From assembly GCF_030867145.1 (NCBI RefSeq), contig NC_134429.1, positions 15,748,677 through 15,812,676 of the forward strand: DNA of 64,000 nt, given 5' to 3'. This DNA comes from Opisthocomus hoazin. Taxonomy: Eukaryota > Chordata > Aves > Opisthocomiformes > Opisthocomidae. How positions within the stretch are numbered: position 1 is the first letter of the stretch; the number at the start of each line of letters is the position of its first letter. A program made the translations under genes and the position numbers. Positions 1 through 13,237 of the stretch are shown here, piece by piece. The notes beneath the pieces were generated by a model that saw only the letters and a program-made list of their open reading frames with translations, had not been told where the DNA came from and did no database searches.

Positions 1-2025
1 TTCTCCTCCAGGAAAACCACAACGGGGAGCGCGGGACAGGCTGTGTTGATGCACCAGCCCTTGAGGCTGCTCTTAGAGGCTTTTAAAAGGTTTTCTCCTG
101 GGTCCCTGGCCTGGATGGCGGGAGTTTGTCTTCAAATGGAGGTGAAGAAATCCCCCGCAGCAGCATAAACCGTCCCTCGGTGCACAAGTGTGGAAGGACA
201 GTGCCGGCAAGGACGCGGCTTTTCATTCTGAAATATCGTTTATTTGTTTCGTTGTGTTTGTTCTGCCCTCCCACAGCCCGAAATCAAATCACTGCAGCCG
301 TGTGGTACCCAGTAAGCAGAAATCTCTCACCTTCAGCTCTCAAAAAGCAAGAGGATTATAATTTCAAATCCGTGTCTTCATTTCCACCTAAGAAACTCGC
401 CCGCAGACAAGCACACGCCAGAACAGCAGCTCTTCAGGCTGCCCCTCCTACAAAGCCAGCACCTTTGGTCTTCCTCACGCTTTCATTCCTGAATGGCCTC
501 AATTTTAGGCAAGGTGTTTATCAGCACGAACTCACGGTGCCGGCGGAAGCAGCTCTCCCGCCCTCCCCCAAACCGCTTGCTCCCGTTCCCGTGCTCTTGC
601 AGCAGCAGCGATGGCTTGAAGTGACTGCGAAAATGTTTAGTACTTCCAAAGGCTGAACGTTATAGCAAGATTGTATTTTTTCATCTGATACGAAAAGCTG
701 TATTGTTGCAAGGTAGAGATAACAGCTACAGCCAGAGCACCCGAGAAGAGCCCAGAACCTCCTCCTAGACAGCCTACAAGATGCACTGCTAATGAAAGGC
801 TCATTTTTCCATCCGGGTGCTGACTTACAGACACCGGTAGCACCAAGTGAACGGGATGAAGAGATTTCTGTTGTTGCTGTCTCCCTTGCCGTCCTCCTCG
901 GCGCTGCCGCACCTGCAGCAGAGAGGGCTGAACTGGAGGAGAAGCAGCTCTTGACACAGAATTCTTACGTTGGCAATGGACAAAATAAAATACTTTTTAA
1001 CTAAGTGACTGAGCTCTCCGTGGGAGATGCCCAGGACTCAGCCACCTCACCGTGGAGTTAGCAACCTGCGCGGACTTCAGGTAGCACAGAATTCGATCTT
1101 TGAATCAAACCTGCACTCACAAATCGACACCGTGAGAAGCCAAAACGGCCCCACGAGACCTTCTCAGCATCTCCCTGCCCCTCCAGTCTCCGTTTTGCTC
1201 AGGGTTACGTTACCGAGCTAGAAACGCCCACCTTGGTGACAAACGCACAGCAAGAACGTAACCCCTACACCGTTTCGGCAGCCCTCCCAGCGGCTGCACC
1301 TACAAGCAATAAAACCCTGTGGGGAAAGACGAGTAAGTGCCAACGCTGCTCACAGAGACCCTGCAGGAGTGAACTGCGTTGACACACGAACAAACATTCC
1401 CTCAGACCTGCACCGAGGGCACTACCACACCTGGACACCTGTGCTGCCGCCATCGCAGCTCTGCTCCCACATCGGAACGCCGGCACGACGCTGCTCAGCT
1501 CCTGGACTGCTTTTGAATATACTTGATTTTTATTACTATTTTGGTAGCTAGATGATTTAAATCTATCCTCTTTCCTCCTCCCCCGGTGTGTCCTGTGGTC
1601 AGTAGAACAGGGTCATGGCAGACACTGAAGCTGCTGTCTGGAATAACTTGTATAATGTGAATAATTTGAGTACGGTAGGAAAAAATCTGTAGTATCTGTA
1701 ACATCTATCTGTATATAGAACCAGTTTATCTGCAAATATTACACATTATGATGGAGAAGCCTGAATTATTAAATTATTCATTCCAGGCTTTTCTACATAG
1801 TACGCTCTCAAATAATTCGTAAAAGCATATTCGCACACTACTCTTGTGAACTATCCCAGCTTTACAGCTTTAAAAATAGCTCAGCGATTATACCAACAAA
1901 TAAGGACAATTCCCCTCTAACTGCTCGTAGTTTGGCTTTCGTTATTTACAGTGATACTTTAACTGCATATCATCAAACACACCACCAGATTAAATACAAG
2001 GCCTCATTCAAATGTTCAAATATCC

Positions 2026-2039
2026 TTTTTTTTTTTTTT
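2026..2039. repeat. T14 homopolymer
   Basis: An uninterrupted run of 14 T bases lies in the intron. No retroposon is attached to it that I can recognise. Confidence 0.9.
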
Positions 2040-3979
2040 GGTATACATCGCATCAAGAATTCCAAATTTTTTAAGCGGCTCATTTGCAAATTATCCGGCA
2101 TCACTGAAATCAGCTTATCCTCACCGCAGCACCCTGTGAAATAAAAATACACGGCAGTTCTACTCTGCTGGCTCTCTCTAAGCCAGTGCTGCTACCCTGT
2201 AAGATGCATCAGTAGCTTGAAAACACTGAGTTTTTCTGCATATATTGGTATGTATTACTTGGAATATTCAAAGCCCCATCAAAACCAATGATGCAAGCAC
2301 CAGAGCTCTGCTGTAACACCGAACAGGTTACGCAGATTTCGAGGTTTCCACTTTAAAACAGAATTTAACACAACCACGGTGCAAACACCCCGCTGGGACG
2401 GGACCAGCTCGTGACACTGGTACAAAGTCTCTGCCCACCGGATTTACTGGGAAGCTTCAAGGGCTGGATCTGGATGGAAGCGAAGAGTAAACAGGCACTG
2501 AGGTTGTTCGGTGCATTTACGGAAACACGGATCGCCAGACCCTCGGTTAGCTCCGGGTCTCTTGCCGGATTTGGGGGATTCACCAGCGCGCAGACGAGCA
2601 GAACAAGCAGCAAAGAGCCCACACTGCCCGCAGCAGGCACCATCCTCGCTCCTCCTTCTCCTCGCAAGCACACCGGCTTCCGCTCCCCCTTTTTCCCACA
2701 GCCCAGCCTTCGGGAGGATTCCCCGTGTTGGTAAATATCAAACTCAGCCTTCAAAAGGGTAAAAACACCCCGACCCACGAGGAACGGCTCCTCTCGCCAG
2801 GGTGGCTCAGCCGTCGTTCTCCTTCCTCCGCAGCAGTTTGTCTCGGGGTAGATCATCTGTGTCATCACCTGCCCTGCAAAATTTTTCACAGCCTTTTTTA
2901 TGGCTTTGTATGATTTAGCACCGCGCTTTCAAGCGGGCAAAGGCAGCAAGCTAAGAGGGAAACCGAGTCCCAGCTAACACCCGCAGAACGACAGGCATTT
3001 TTCCTACTCTAACACAAACAATCAGATTCTCAGCGCGGGAAGGCAGCGGAGGAAACGTGGTTTCCTCTTCCCCGGACAAAGACGGTTTGTGCAAAGGACA
3101 AAACAGACACCAGATACGCACTCCCTGCCTTCCTGCTTAAGACACTGCGGTTACTATTCTTGTAGGGATGTTACACAAGAGGAGAGGGAAAAGGAAAAGC
3201 AAGACAGAAAACGCCCGTTTGACACACTATCTCCCCGCAGTTCAGGCCTACCCCGTGTTTTTAACACAGTAATTCCAATTCTTTTATCAGCAGCTACAGT
3301 GCCGAGTGCAACCCCCCTTAGCACAGCGCACAGGTAAATACAACACACGGCTCTGGGGAGGAGAGAACCATCCTTCTGCTTTTTCAGAAAAGGTACGGCG
3401 CTCCAGCCGATCAGCCCAGGCACAATTTCAGAGCGCAGCGATGTGGTCAGCTGAAGGTGCGGAGCGAAACATTTCAGCAAGTGTCATTTTGGGACAGGGG
3501 GGTGGCAGACCTCCTGCTCGTGGCTGTCCTCCTCCCGAGGACACTGGTTTGTTAAACCCATCACCACAGAAGCTGCCTAGGTTCAACACTGTTGTTAATG
3601 AAGGCACGAGGGCAAGGATAACGCCGCAGTAGATTATCATTTCATAATATCTGTAAATACTAGTATGGATTTACCTGGCTCCTTACAGAGAGTGAAACGA
3701 CAGTCCCTGCCTCGACTGCAGCCCGTGGCTCGCAGCCTGGGGGTGGTCTGGGAATGACCATTACCCAGTTCAGTGATTCAGTATTTTCCATAATAAAGGT
3801 ACTCAAAAACACAGGGGGGAGGGTGTGCCGGTGTGTGATGAGGGGAGAAATTCCAGTATCTCCACCGTTGGATGCAGATCTATGAATCTCAGCAGAGACA
3901 CCCTTCAGTTTACAACACACCTTTTGCTTGCCCTAGAAAATTTTGTCCCGATTTAACCAGAACATCAACTTCAAGGATC

Positions 3980-4590
3980 ACAGAATCATAGAATCATAGG
4001 TTGGAAAAGACCTCTAAGATCATCAAAAGTCCAACCATCCACCCAGCACCCCCACGCCTGCTAAACCATGTCCTGAAGTGCCACATCTACACATTTTTTG
4101 AACCCCTCCAGGGATGGGAACTCGACCACCTCCCTGGGCAGCCTGGTCCAAGGCCTGACCACTCTCTCAGTAAAGACATTTTTCCCAATATCCAATCTAA
4201 ACCTCCCCTGACACAGCTTGAGGCCATTGCCTCTCGTCCTATCGCTGGTTACCTGGGAGAAGAGACCAACCCCCCCTCCCTGCACCCTCCTGGCAGGGAG
4301 CTGCAGAGAGCGAGAAGGTCTCCCCTCAGCCTCCTCTTCTCCAGACTGAACAGCCCCAGCTCCCTCAGCCGCTCCTCATCAGACCTGTTCTCCAGACCCC
4401 TGCCCAGCCTCGCTGCCCTTCTCTGCACACGCTCCAGCCCCTCAATGTCCTTCTTGTAGCAAGGGGTCCAAAGCTGAACACAGCACTCAAGGTGCGGCCT
4501 CACCAGTGCCCAGTACAGGGGCACGATCCCCTCCCTGCTCCTGCTGGCCACACCATTCCTGACACAAGCAACCAACACCCGATACCAGGA
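3980..4590 (-). mobile_element. CR1 LINE fragment, 5'-truncated, 3' end complete
   Basis: This is a chicken-repeat-1 non-LTR retrotransposon copy in the minus orientation. The plus strand begins with the complement of the CR1 3' terminus: two copies of AGAATCAT, then AGGTTGGAAAAGACC. Further in, the minus strand encodes the C-terminal part of the reverse-transcriptase [34 protein letters not shown] and [19 protein letters not shown] frame change then leads to [16 protein letters not shown] and [20 protein letters not shown]. The frame is broken between these parts and everything upstream is missing, so the copy is dead. Homology fades near 4590. It sits in the same orientation as EIF4G3. Confidence 0.93.
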
Positions 4591-4750
4591 TGAACGCTTG
4601 TGCGCAGGAACACACCCTGCAGTCAGCCGAGCCCTCAACGCCGTGCTAACGCCAGAACAGCAGCAAGTCTGCAGCTTCCCTCCTACTTTCCTCCAAGCCC
4701 CAACCAAAACCTCCAAAGAGCTTGTTGCTGTCTGTCTATCTCTAAGCCTG

Positions 4751-4890
4751 TTTCCATCCCTGAAGATTTTCAAAACCCAAGTGGACACTGTCCAGAGTAA
4801 GCTGCTGTAGCTGACCCTGCTCTGGGCAGGCACTTGGATAGAAGATCTTCAGATTTCTTCCAACTTTAACCTTTTCATGAGTCTATGGCA
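4751..4890 (+). mobile_element. Old CR1 LINE 3'-tail fragment, plus orientation
   Basis: This is a diverged CR1 terminus in the opposite orientation to its neighbour. It reads CCCTGAAGATTTTCAAAACC and then matches the CR1 C-terminal coding pattern [12 protein letters not shown] followed by a stop. After that come TAGCTGACCCTGCTCTGGGC and a degenerate TCTTCCAACTTTAACC tail. The terminal 8-base repeats are barely recognisable, which suggests an older insertion than the copy at 3980-4590. Confidence 0.72.
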
Positions 4891-7800
4891 GCGATCAGAA
4901 AAAATGTGCAAGTTTTACTGCATTACACTGAAGCCCAGAAATGCCACTGTGTCTAACTTTGTGCAAATTCAGACAATTTAAAGCAACTAAATAACTAGCT
5001 ACTACCAGCATCATAAGGAGGGGGTGTATGCAGAACGCTGGCAGAGTCCTTCCAGGCTACAAAGAGCCAAAAGCGGCATTGCCGCTCCGTAACCACCAAA
5101 TCCTTCTGTGCTCTTCGTTGCGAGTGGAAAGCAGCACACCAAGACTTCAGCCCGCAGGAGAACCACGCTGCTCACCGGCTTCAAACCCTGGTCCCTGGTG
5201 GGTAGGTCCTCCCTGCTGAAGTTATTCTTCAGTTCTCCGGTCTGACACATCAGCTAACAGTGGACTCCAGTAATTCACAGGCTCCTTCGGATATTTTATG
5301 CCTTCTACGTTTACAAAACAGAAACTGTGTTAAGCTCTGACTTTTGTGCTGACTTTGGTGTTTATTGAGACATATTGCCTTCTGCAACACATTGTGTGTG
5401 TTTAAAAACTGCAGATTTTCTGGAGCATGCAAGAAACCATCCATTAAATTGCATGGAACAGAAGGTATTATTACAGAAGGAACACCCGAACACAAATTAT
5501 TAAACATAAGAAAACAGCAAGTTGCCTCACATTATTTTGTATTTTTATATTATGAACAAAAACTGTGGTTCAGTAAGTGGTAAAGTCTGAAAAGCATCAA
5601 AATAAAGCACAGTCCATGTGACTAAGAATCGAAAACGCACACAGAAAAGTCCTGAAGAAAGGGATCTGAAGAATTTTAAAACAGCTACAGAGGAGTTTAA
5701 TTTTCTATTAAAAATGCTATTTATCCCCCAACCACACTAGTTACTGGCAATTTTAAAACTACTTTTGATTCACAACAGTGTCATAAGCCAAAAGCGAACT
5801 CTTCCGCTAGGTCACGCATCCAGGATGCTTCCTGTGGCCAAGACACCTACTGTGAGAGCTTTCTTACTCAAGACAGCTCAGTTTACACCAGGGCGGGTGG
5901 GCCAGGGAAGACTCCAAGCCAGGCTAAGGTTACTCCTGAAAGACAAAGCTGAAGCAGCAGCAGAAATACCCCGTATCTTCCCGCAGCGGGCACACCGGAC
6001 CACGCGGAGAAGTACTAAACACACCTCTCCACGCAGGAATCCTCCGCAAAGCGTAGCAGCAGCCCTGAGGGGGGGGGTTGGAGAGCAGACCTAGTCCTAG
6101 CTACACTCAGCATTTGTGCTGCAAGCTTTCCCTTGCACATGCACGCGATAAAATTGTAACAGATTTTTCCTTCTTTCCTTTCCTTCTTAGAAAAAAGGAA
6201 CCGAAGGCTGTTTCCAGTCCTTCTTAAGTGCACAAATAATAAAACTAATTCATTCATCCCACCTACGTCGTGCCTTTTGAAAGTTAATTGTTGCCAAGAT
6301 GAAATAATTATTAAAGTTAATAGCATTAATTGGCATTTGAAGCTACGTTATGCCTTCCCCACTACCGTGGATCTCCCTTCCTGCAGCTCTTGCACCCAGC
6401 TGCTCTCCCCAAATTAGCAGACACCCACGAAGTTGAGCATTGCTACAGAGAAGCACCCCGAAGACCGAAAGGCACAGACACGCTTTACATTGCCAGCATA
6501 GATTTGCCCAGATTTCACCTAAGGAGGTAAAAAGCACAGCAATGAATCAAAAATAATGAAATACATTCTATGAGCAAATATTCCCAGCATTATTAACCAG
6601 TCAAAACCCTACTAATCCCATTACAAAACAGAGAGTTCAGCTGCACTTCCAGCAGGTCTTTAACACAAAGGCCAAAAGAAGATTACACTTCTCCTGGATT
6701 TATCAGCTATTAAGTAACTCGCATTCTCAAATCTCCACCTGCAGTCACTATTTCTGCAAGCTCTGAATTAGTGAGCTGCATTAAAAACACGCGTTGAGCA
6801 GAAGCCCGACCCGGATACACAGGAGCATGCACAAGAAGTGAGAAGTACTAGAGGTCACATTCCTGACTGCTCTGAAAAAGACACTGATGCACGTCTCTGG
6901 AAGGCAGGTGTCTTGCCCACAAAGCACCATCAAGAGCTTGATGTTTAAATTTTCTTTATCCTCATTATCTGGTACGGACAGAAGACCCACAAAACTGAAA
7001 TCTGCTGTAGAAGAGGGACAGCACGCACACGCTAACTTCTCCCTCGGCTGGTCCAGCCCCGATTTCTTCTCTTAGGCAAGGAGAATTCAACCTTTCGTTC
7101 TGTGTCCACATCACTGCAGCTGCAAATATCATTGCTAATTAATATCCCAACCAACAACTGTACCAGCTTTACGAGTTACAGGATGCTGCGTGCTTTTAAT
7201 CGGCATGAAATCTGCTATATAATGGCACCCTACATAAAACACGGAGGTTCCTGTATGGAAAAGCTCTCTGCGTGAAGAGCTCCCTGCGACGCCCAGAGAA
7301 CTGCCTCCAACCAAGGCATCCACCAAAGATGCTCTGGAAACACAGAAAATGAAGGACAGGGTGTTTGTACACAGGAGACAACACCTGGGAGCGTCCCGTG
7401 CTCCAGGGGCTGTGGAAGTTCATTACCTGCCTTCACACAGAGCACTTCTTCCCAGCAAAGCACGCACGGGCTCGAGGAACAGGGAGTAGCTGCATTTGGG
7501 GGAAGACAAGTGTAATGTGTAGCTTGCGGGCAGCAAAACACAGAAGGCAGCTGCCTCCAACACGAGGAGCAAACAGCTACCGTAACACTCTCCGCATCCC
7601 AGGGCACCTGACTTGTCAACAGGGCACGAGTGGGCCAGGTTACGATTAAATTACATCCCTCCTGCCATTCCAATCCCTTCATAAATGGCACTTCATTAAA
7701 AGCATCTAAAATCCAAAGTGGGCTACAAACGATGGGAGGGAATTACTGAATAAATATCGTGGTTATAACAGGATTCCGGCTCCCCTAGAAAGGATCCAAG

Positions 7801-10800
7801 CTAATACAAGAGGGGCTTGGGGATTGCCTACAAAGACGCCACAGATGGCACACAGACAGGCTTCCTGGCACAGATTCCCAGACCTGAAGGTACTAAGGAA
7901 TGTCTCACTGCTATTACAAACGCTAATTTAGCAATGGTGACATTTCTGAGGACCAGAATGAGACCACAAAAGTCTTTTCACTTCAGGCAAAGAACCAGAT
8001 GGTAACAAGTTTCAGCTAGTACAATCTGTTTTGGATTTAAATCAGCCACCTAAAAGTCAAGGTCTCTGTACACCAAGATCCTGAGAATTCAGCTCTCTTC
8101 CACATTTATTTTCTGTGGGTGTATCTCGACATTGTCAGAAATGGATAAGGGATTATTAAACACAGCTGTCAATAACTACAACAGCTTCAGAGTATGGTCT
8201 CCATAGATGCCACAGGGTCCTCTGCTAACTGGATACTCCATCATTTTAGCCTAAGAGGTAGCCATGGGCATGAAGCACCGACCTGCTCAGTGCATAGCGC
8301 GTTCTTGAAAGAGAAGAAGCTTTCCCTGACTGCAGAGGAAATTCCCGGCGATTTGTTCCAAGCGTGGTTGGGCTGTGCTTACAAACTGTGGTCCTGGACT
8401 AAAAGAATCCCTCGGCACGCACATCAGAGCCCGCAGCTTTAAAGCTGAGGCACAGTAAGCCAAGAGCCTTTTCCAAACCATTCCCCTCTTGTGTTGCTTC
8501 ATCTCACACACCAGAATCCACTGCACTTGTTCCCTGGGATCCTTCAGCACATCCCTAGGCGATGAGGAGGGATGAAACTGTCTTGTCCTGATGCCCTCAG
8601 CTTCACACGCTGCCTCCTGCTTGTGGTACAACCAGAGGAGCCCTCTCCTCGTCATCTGATCACTCACAGGACAGAGGGAAGAGCTTTTCTGCTGCCTCCT
8701 TCCAAGCCCAGTCCGGTTGCATGGGAAGAGCTCTGCTTTCTCGTTATTCCCATCTTAAGGCACGGCTACACCATAAATTACTGCAACATAAAGCTGGAGC
8801 AGAGGGCAGATTTACAGCGTTTCAGCTGCTTTGCATTAACTGCCTGTGTGAACGCTCTTTGCCTGCACTGCTTGCACTGGACGATTTCACATCATGGAAT
8901 GAGAGCGCCCAGGCAAGCAGTTACCCTGCGGTGGCCGGCACACTGTAAATCCATGCCCTGCTGGATCTCAGGATAACTTGCTCTGGTAGCCATGCCCGAG
9001 GAGAAACTTCTCTACTCCTTTTTCAATGGCTTCTCCTTTCCTCTGTGCGCTGAGAAAGCAAATTGCCTCCAACCAGCCACTTCTGGAGTCTGCAAGCCAA
9101 GAGAGGAGGCAGAGGAGATGCACCCCTCCTATTCCAGGCTGTACGAGGGGCCCTTTCGCATGACAAACAACAGAAATATGAAATTTTATGTACACAGGGC
9201 CACACCTGGCCATAACATCACGGCAGCAACATGTGCTGCGCATTCCCCAGCGCCGGCGGAGTCCAGCACATTCCTGAGAGCAGCAGCATGATTTCAAGCC
9301 CCTGGAATCTGGGAAGCAGAAACGCTGTCTCTTGCTGTGGAGACGGGGGTGTGGGCCTGTTTCTCATTGCTGCCAAGTTGTTCTCATTCTGCTGCAGAAA
9401 CTGATTCTGAAGGGCAGCCAAGTGCCAGAGGCTGGTCATTACGAAAGACTTCGGAGGAAGTCAAACTGCGAGCCTTTCTCTTGTTTGGGCTACGTCAAAT
9501 GGAAAAGGTAGAAGAATCAGTGGAAAAGACACCAAACCCCAGCATGGCAGGACCATCTGTTTCAGTTTATTTCAATAAAGTCAAAGGAAAGCCAGCTACA
9601 AAGGCACAACATACATTTGCACCTGACTTTTCTGCCCACCAGAGACATGAAATATCCCGCACATCTCCTGAGCTGTGGCTCCCAAAGTCTCTCTCACAGA
9701 CCACTCAACACGATGCTGTCACCTCGTCACGCAGAAGTCTGCAGACCTATGAAGTGCTCCAGCTCCCAGTGCCCAGAGGTTTTGTACGAGACAGTAGTTC
9801 CTTTTACCACTTACCACCATTTTAAGATATTACCTAATCTCCCATCGCCTAGACTTACTGGAAGAGGCAGCTTTCGAGCAGCCAGGACAGCAAGGGGACT
9901 GCTTGTGCAACCACAGCACTTATTAACCCTCCGTTCTCCTTCGCAGCACGGCTCCTGCAAGATCTCCACTTAAAGCAAGAGGAGGTAAGCGACCCTGAGC
10001 CCCAAGAGGAGGGATGCTGGGATGCCTACCAGATAAAAGCCAGGGACTGACCTCTCTGCTGAGCCCTGGACTGACAGCACTCAGAGTAACCTGCGACCAC
10101 ACAAGCAAGCAACACGTATTCTATTCCTGGCAAAATTACTTTTAGACCTAAGTGATATCTGAAGCCCAAAAACATACACAAATATTTTCATTCACTGCTG
10201 CCTAAACAGCAGCCCCTACTTTGGAAAGACTCGGTTTCAGGAGTATTCATTAAGTGACAGCTCTGCTGGAGAAATCAATGACCCCTTAATCAGATTCCAG
10301 TTCCAATGAAGTGGTCACTTCCGTACCTTTTTAATTACTCCATCCAATCAAGAACACACACACACCCCGTGCCACGCACAAACACACCCCGCTACGTTAG
10401 GTGTGACCGCACAAACGCCGAGACAACCTCTGTCCAGTGCTCAGTCACCAACGTAGCACGGGTTCTTCAGCTACACTGTAGTTTGTGAAGTGTTGCATCA
10501 CTGTTAAAGAAATCCGTAATAAACCATTCTTCTGAACCGCAGGGCAGCTCTGGTCACTTTATCTCACAAGGGAAATGGCAGGATTTAAGGGGTCCAGGAA
10601 TCAGACAAAAAAAACAATTACAGCATGGAAAAGCTTTCAAGTGATGAGAGATTGAAAAGATTTTGATTGTTTACCTAAAAGAAAGCAAATAAATGAAATC
10701 ATGCTAGAAGTTCCCCAAACAACAAGTGGTCTGGAAACAGAAACTTCCTCTCGCCTCGTTCCTTACCACAAGCACAAGCGGGCATTCACCGAAACCCACA

Positions 10801-13108
10801 GCAGAGAAACGATAGCTGCAGTGAGAGGTCACACTGCCATCCAACACTCCGCTCAGCTGGGGAATTTCTGACCACAATATAATACTGAAACTCCACACCT
10901 GACAGGGGGTCGACCTGAGATATACATAAGAATATTCAGAATTCTAGTGTTAAAAAAAAACCCAAAACCCACTTAAGGTTCACCCAAGCCTGTAACAGTT
11001 CAGGGGTGCGGAAACCTTCCCCTGGGGACGGGCTCTCCAGTAACTGCTGATGTGAAGAGCCTTGAACCCCTTTCAGGCCTTACTGGTGGAAGTGTCCCAA
11101 GCGTAGGCACTTCCATTCTGATTCTGCACCATCACCTCCAGCTGCAAAGGAGAGGGTCAACAGAGGGGACACCGCGACAGTGAAAACACCTGGCCAGAGG
11201 CAAGCAGAACGAACAGAAACCACTGTTTCTGCTGCTTTGTTACCGAGCCCCAGCTTTGCACGAATCACTTTGGGAAAGCTCCCCAGAACTCGCTCCTCCA
11301 TGGTCCCGAAAGCGCACAACGACCGATGCTTTGCCTGGCTTCTGACCTCGGAGCTTCCTTTTTCTCACCAAGCACGCAAGGGCCAGCCCCATACAGTCAG
11401 AGGACAAATATCCTCCTAGAGCCCTCGGGATCCTCAGCTGCCACGGAGGACGTAAGGTCAAACCGCTCCTACCAGTGGCATCATCGCAGTGACACAATCT
11501 GACGCTCACTTCCAAGACTCCAAGACGTAGGAGCCAGCAGAACAGGAAACGAGCGTTTTCCCGGCTGGCTGGAGCGGTGATTTGGCACAGAGCCTGCTGA
11601 TGACGTACGCACTGACTCAACAGGAAAATATTAAGGGGAAAAAAAAAAACCCTTGATTAGAATATCTTTTTAAAGAGGCTGCCTAGAATGTTCTCTTCTC
11701 CTCTAATCTGCCACATGATTAGCTTCCCCCTGTTGACATGGTTTACCAGGAACGAATTTCTTGATACACAACACAAGCCATGCAACGTTTTAGGGTTTGC
11801 TCCACACCCCTGCTGTGCTCTCCCTCCGTTATGTGGGGCTCAGTCTTCAAACTGGAGACTTCATTTCCAACAACCATGCAGCAAAAGTGCAAGCAACAGC
11901 TCCGAGACCACTGACTAATGCCCACAAGCTACTTACGATCCAAAATAGATACTTCAGCCTCTAATTTCCCGCTCCATAAACGATGAGCATTTGCACATTT
12001 TCAAGCACGACCATGTTTCCAGTTTTCTCACCAAGTTTTATCTAGCAGGCGTAATATTAAGGTGAAGTGTTCCTTACACGACCTTGTTTGTTTTCACGCA
12101 TCTCCGAGTCTAAAAGGTCAGCTGCAGTTTAATATTTCACCCGAATTAAAGCGGCTGGCAGGAGGAGCAGAAAGCTTGCCTTGTCCCAGCGCTGCGCTAT
12201 GCTCGAGGCTCCCGGCACCTCCTCGCCTCCGCTAGCCGTCCTGCCGCCCCAACTAACGTCTCGTTCAGAGAGAAACGGCGCTTCTTCACAGCCGACCTGC
12301 TCACTTCTTCCTATTTTATCCCACTTATTCAAACAAGTACAAAATAAACAAGAACAAAGGGAACATCAGGCTTCCCCCTATCTCCAGCCTCAATGCTTTT
12401 ACATAGCCCGCTTTCCCCGATCCTGTAGCATTTATCTCCCCTTTCTGTGCCCCATTACCTGTCTCTCGCCCCTTCCTTCAGATAAGCTTCTCCACTCTCA
12501 CGTCAGCCCTGCAGAATATTCATCTAATAAAGACTACAAAAAGACCAATTTATTCCGTGTATCTTACTAAATGCTATTTCTCCATTCTTATTATAACTCC
12601 TATTTATCTCTTCTTCTGTACTTTTTTTGTAATCACTCCTTTGTCTCGTTTCTTTTATTAGCACTCATTTTTGTAACTCATTTTACTGTCCCACTTCTTA
12701 GAAGAATTACAGAGTTGCAGCATCCTGTGCAAAACATTGGAAATGGAAAATCCCTTACAGAGGACATCGGGCACTTTCACGGCATTTAAAACGGGAGCCA
12801 GGCCATGCCCCAGAGCAGCCGAGCCCGACAGTGAAGCACACTGCTCATCAACGAGCATCTCCTATAATTTTTCAAGTTGCTTTTAGTTTCTGCTACAGAA
12901 TCTACAATGAACTGATGCCTCATAAACCTGAGGGCTCCCTGTAAATCACCACAAGGTTCCAGCCACGCAAAGACATTATTCACCAACCAAGCTTTACACG
13001 TTGGTCACAGACCAGGTGGCTACGTCAGATTCTGAGCCGCAAAGCCGCGAATCGCACGAGGGGGAAAGCAGGAGGCCGGGAACGCTCTGCTCCAGTGCCA
13101 GGTCTTAC
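4891..13108. other. Intronic sequence without recognisable genes or elements
   Basis: Apart from short homopolymers and the AC repeat, I see nothing gene-like or repeat-like here. 5360-5760 and 6540-6780 are AT-rich and intronic in character. 12180-12300 is mildly CpG-enriched but has no associated exon. Confidence 0.6.
10354..10365. repeat. Short (AC)6 microsatellite
   Basis: Six uninterrupted AC units are followed by an AC-rich degenerate stretch to about 10387. It is a short intronic simple repeat with no evident role. Confidence 0.85.
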
Positions 13109-13237
13109 CTGTGAAAGCCCAGGGGACGACGCATGTCCCGGTGGCGTTGCAGCAAGATTTGGGTGTCCCTTATTTATTTCATGTGCAGTGTAAGGGGATG
13201 GGGCAGGAGGACCCGGCTGTCTTGCTACTTGTGTTAC
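13109..13237 (-). CDS. EIF4G3: EIF4G3 coding exon 3 (129 bases)
   Basis: This internal exon has an acceptor CTCCACACAG|GTAACA and a consensus donor TCACAG|GTAAGA. It encodes 43 residues in phase 0, starting VTQVARQPGPPAPSPYTA and continuing HEINKGHPNLAATPPGHASS and PGLSQ. The motif HEINKGHPNLAATPPGHASS is characteristic of vertebrate eIF4G3 and was the decisive evidence for naming the gene. The length is a multiple of three, so the exon can be skipped without a frameshift. The sequence is proline- and serine-rich and probably disordered. The next exon, expected to carry the TPYPSGQNAGP region and the canonical MNSQPQ start, was looked for down to base 1 and not found, so it probably lies beyond the left edge. 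Confidence 0.95.

Larger units (their letters stand above)
1..13108 (-). other. EIF4G3: EIF4G3 intron 3 (continues beyond the left edge)
   Basis: The intron begins with GTAAGA at 13108 and runs off the window. It is ordinary non-coding sequence. It contains a 14-base T run near 2026-2039, a nine-base G run near 6069-6077, a short AC repeat near 10354, and two adjacent CR1 fragments in opposite orientations at 3980-4890. Open frames here, such as 126-656 and 2365-2889, show no domain and no splice-site support. No additional EIF4G3 exon was recognised. Confidence 0.75.

Noticed and set aside
126..656. A 176-codon plus-strand open frame at the left edge
   Set aside because: No domain, low-complexity composition, no splice or promoter support; lies in intron 3.
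2365..2889. A 174-codon minus-strand open frame
   Set aside because: Same strand as EIF4G3 but does not match eIF4G3, has no flanking splice sites of note and no domain.
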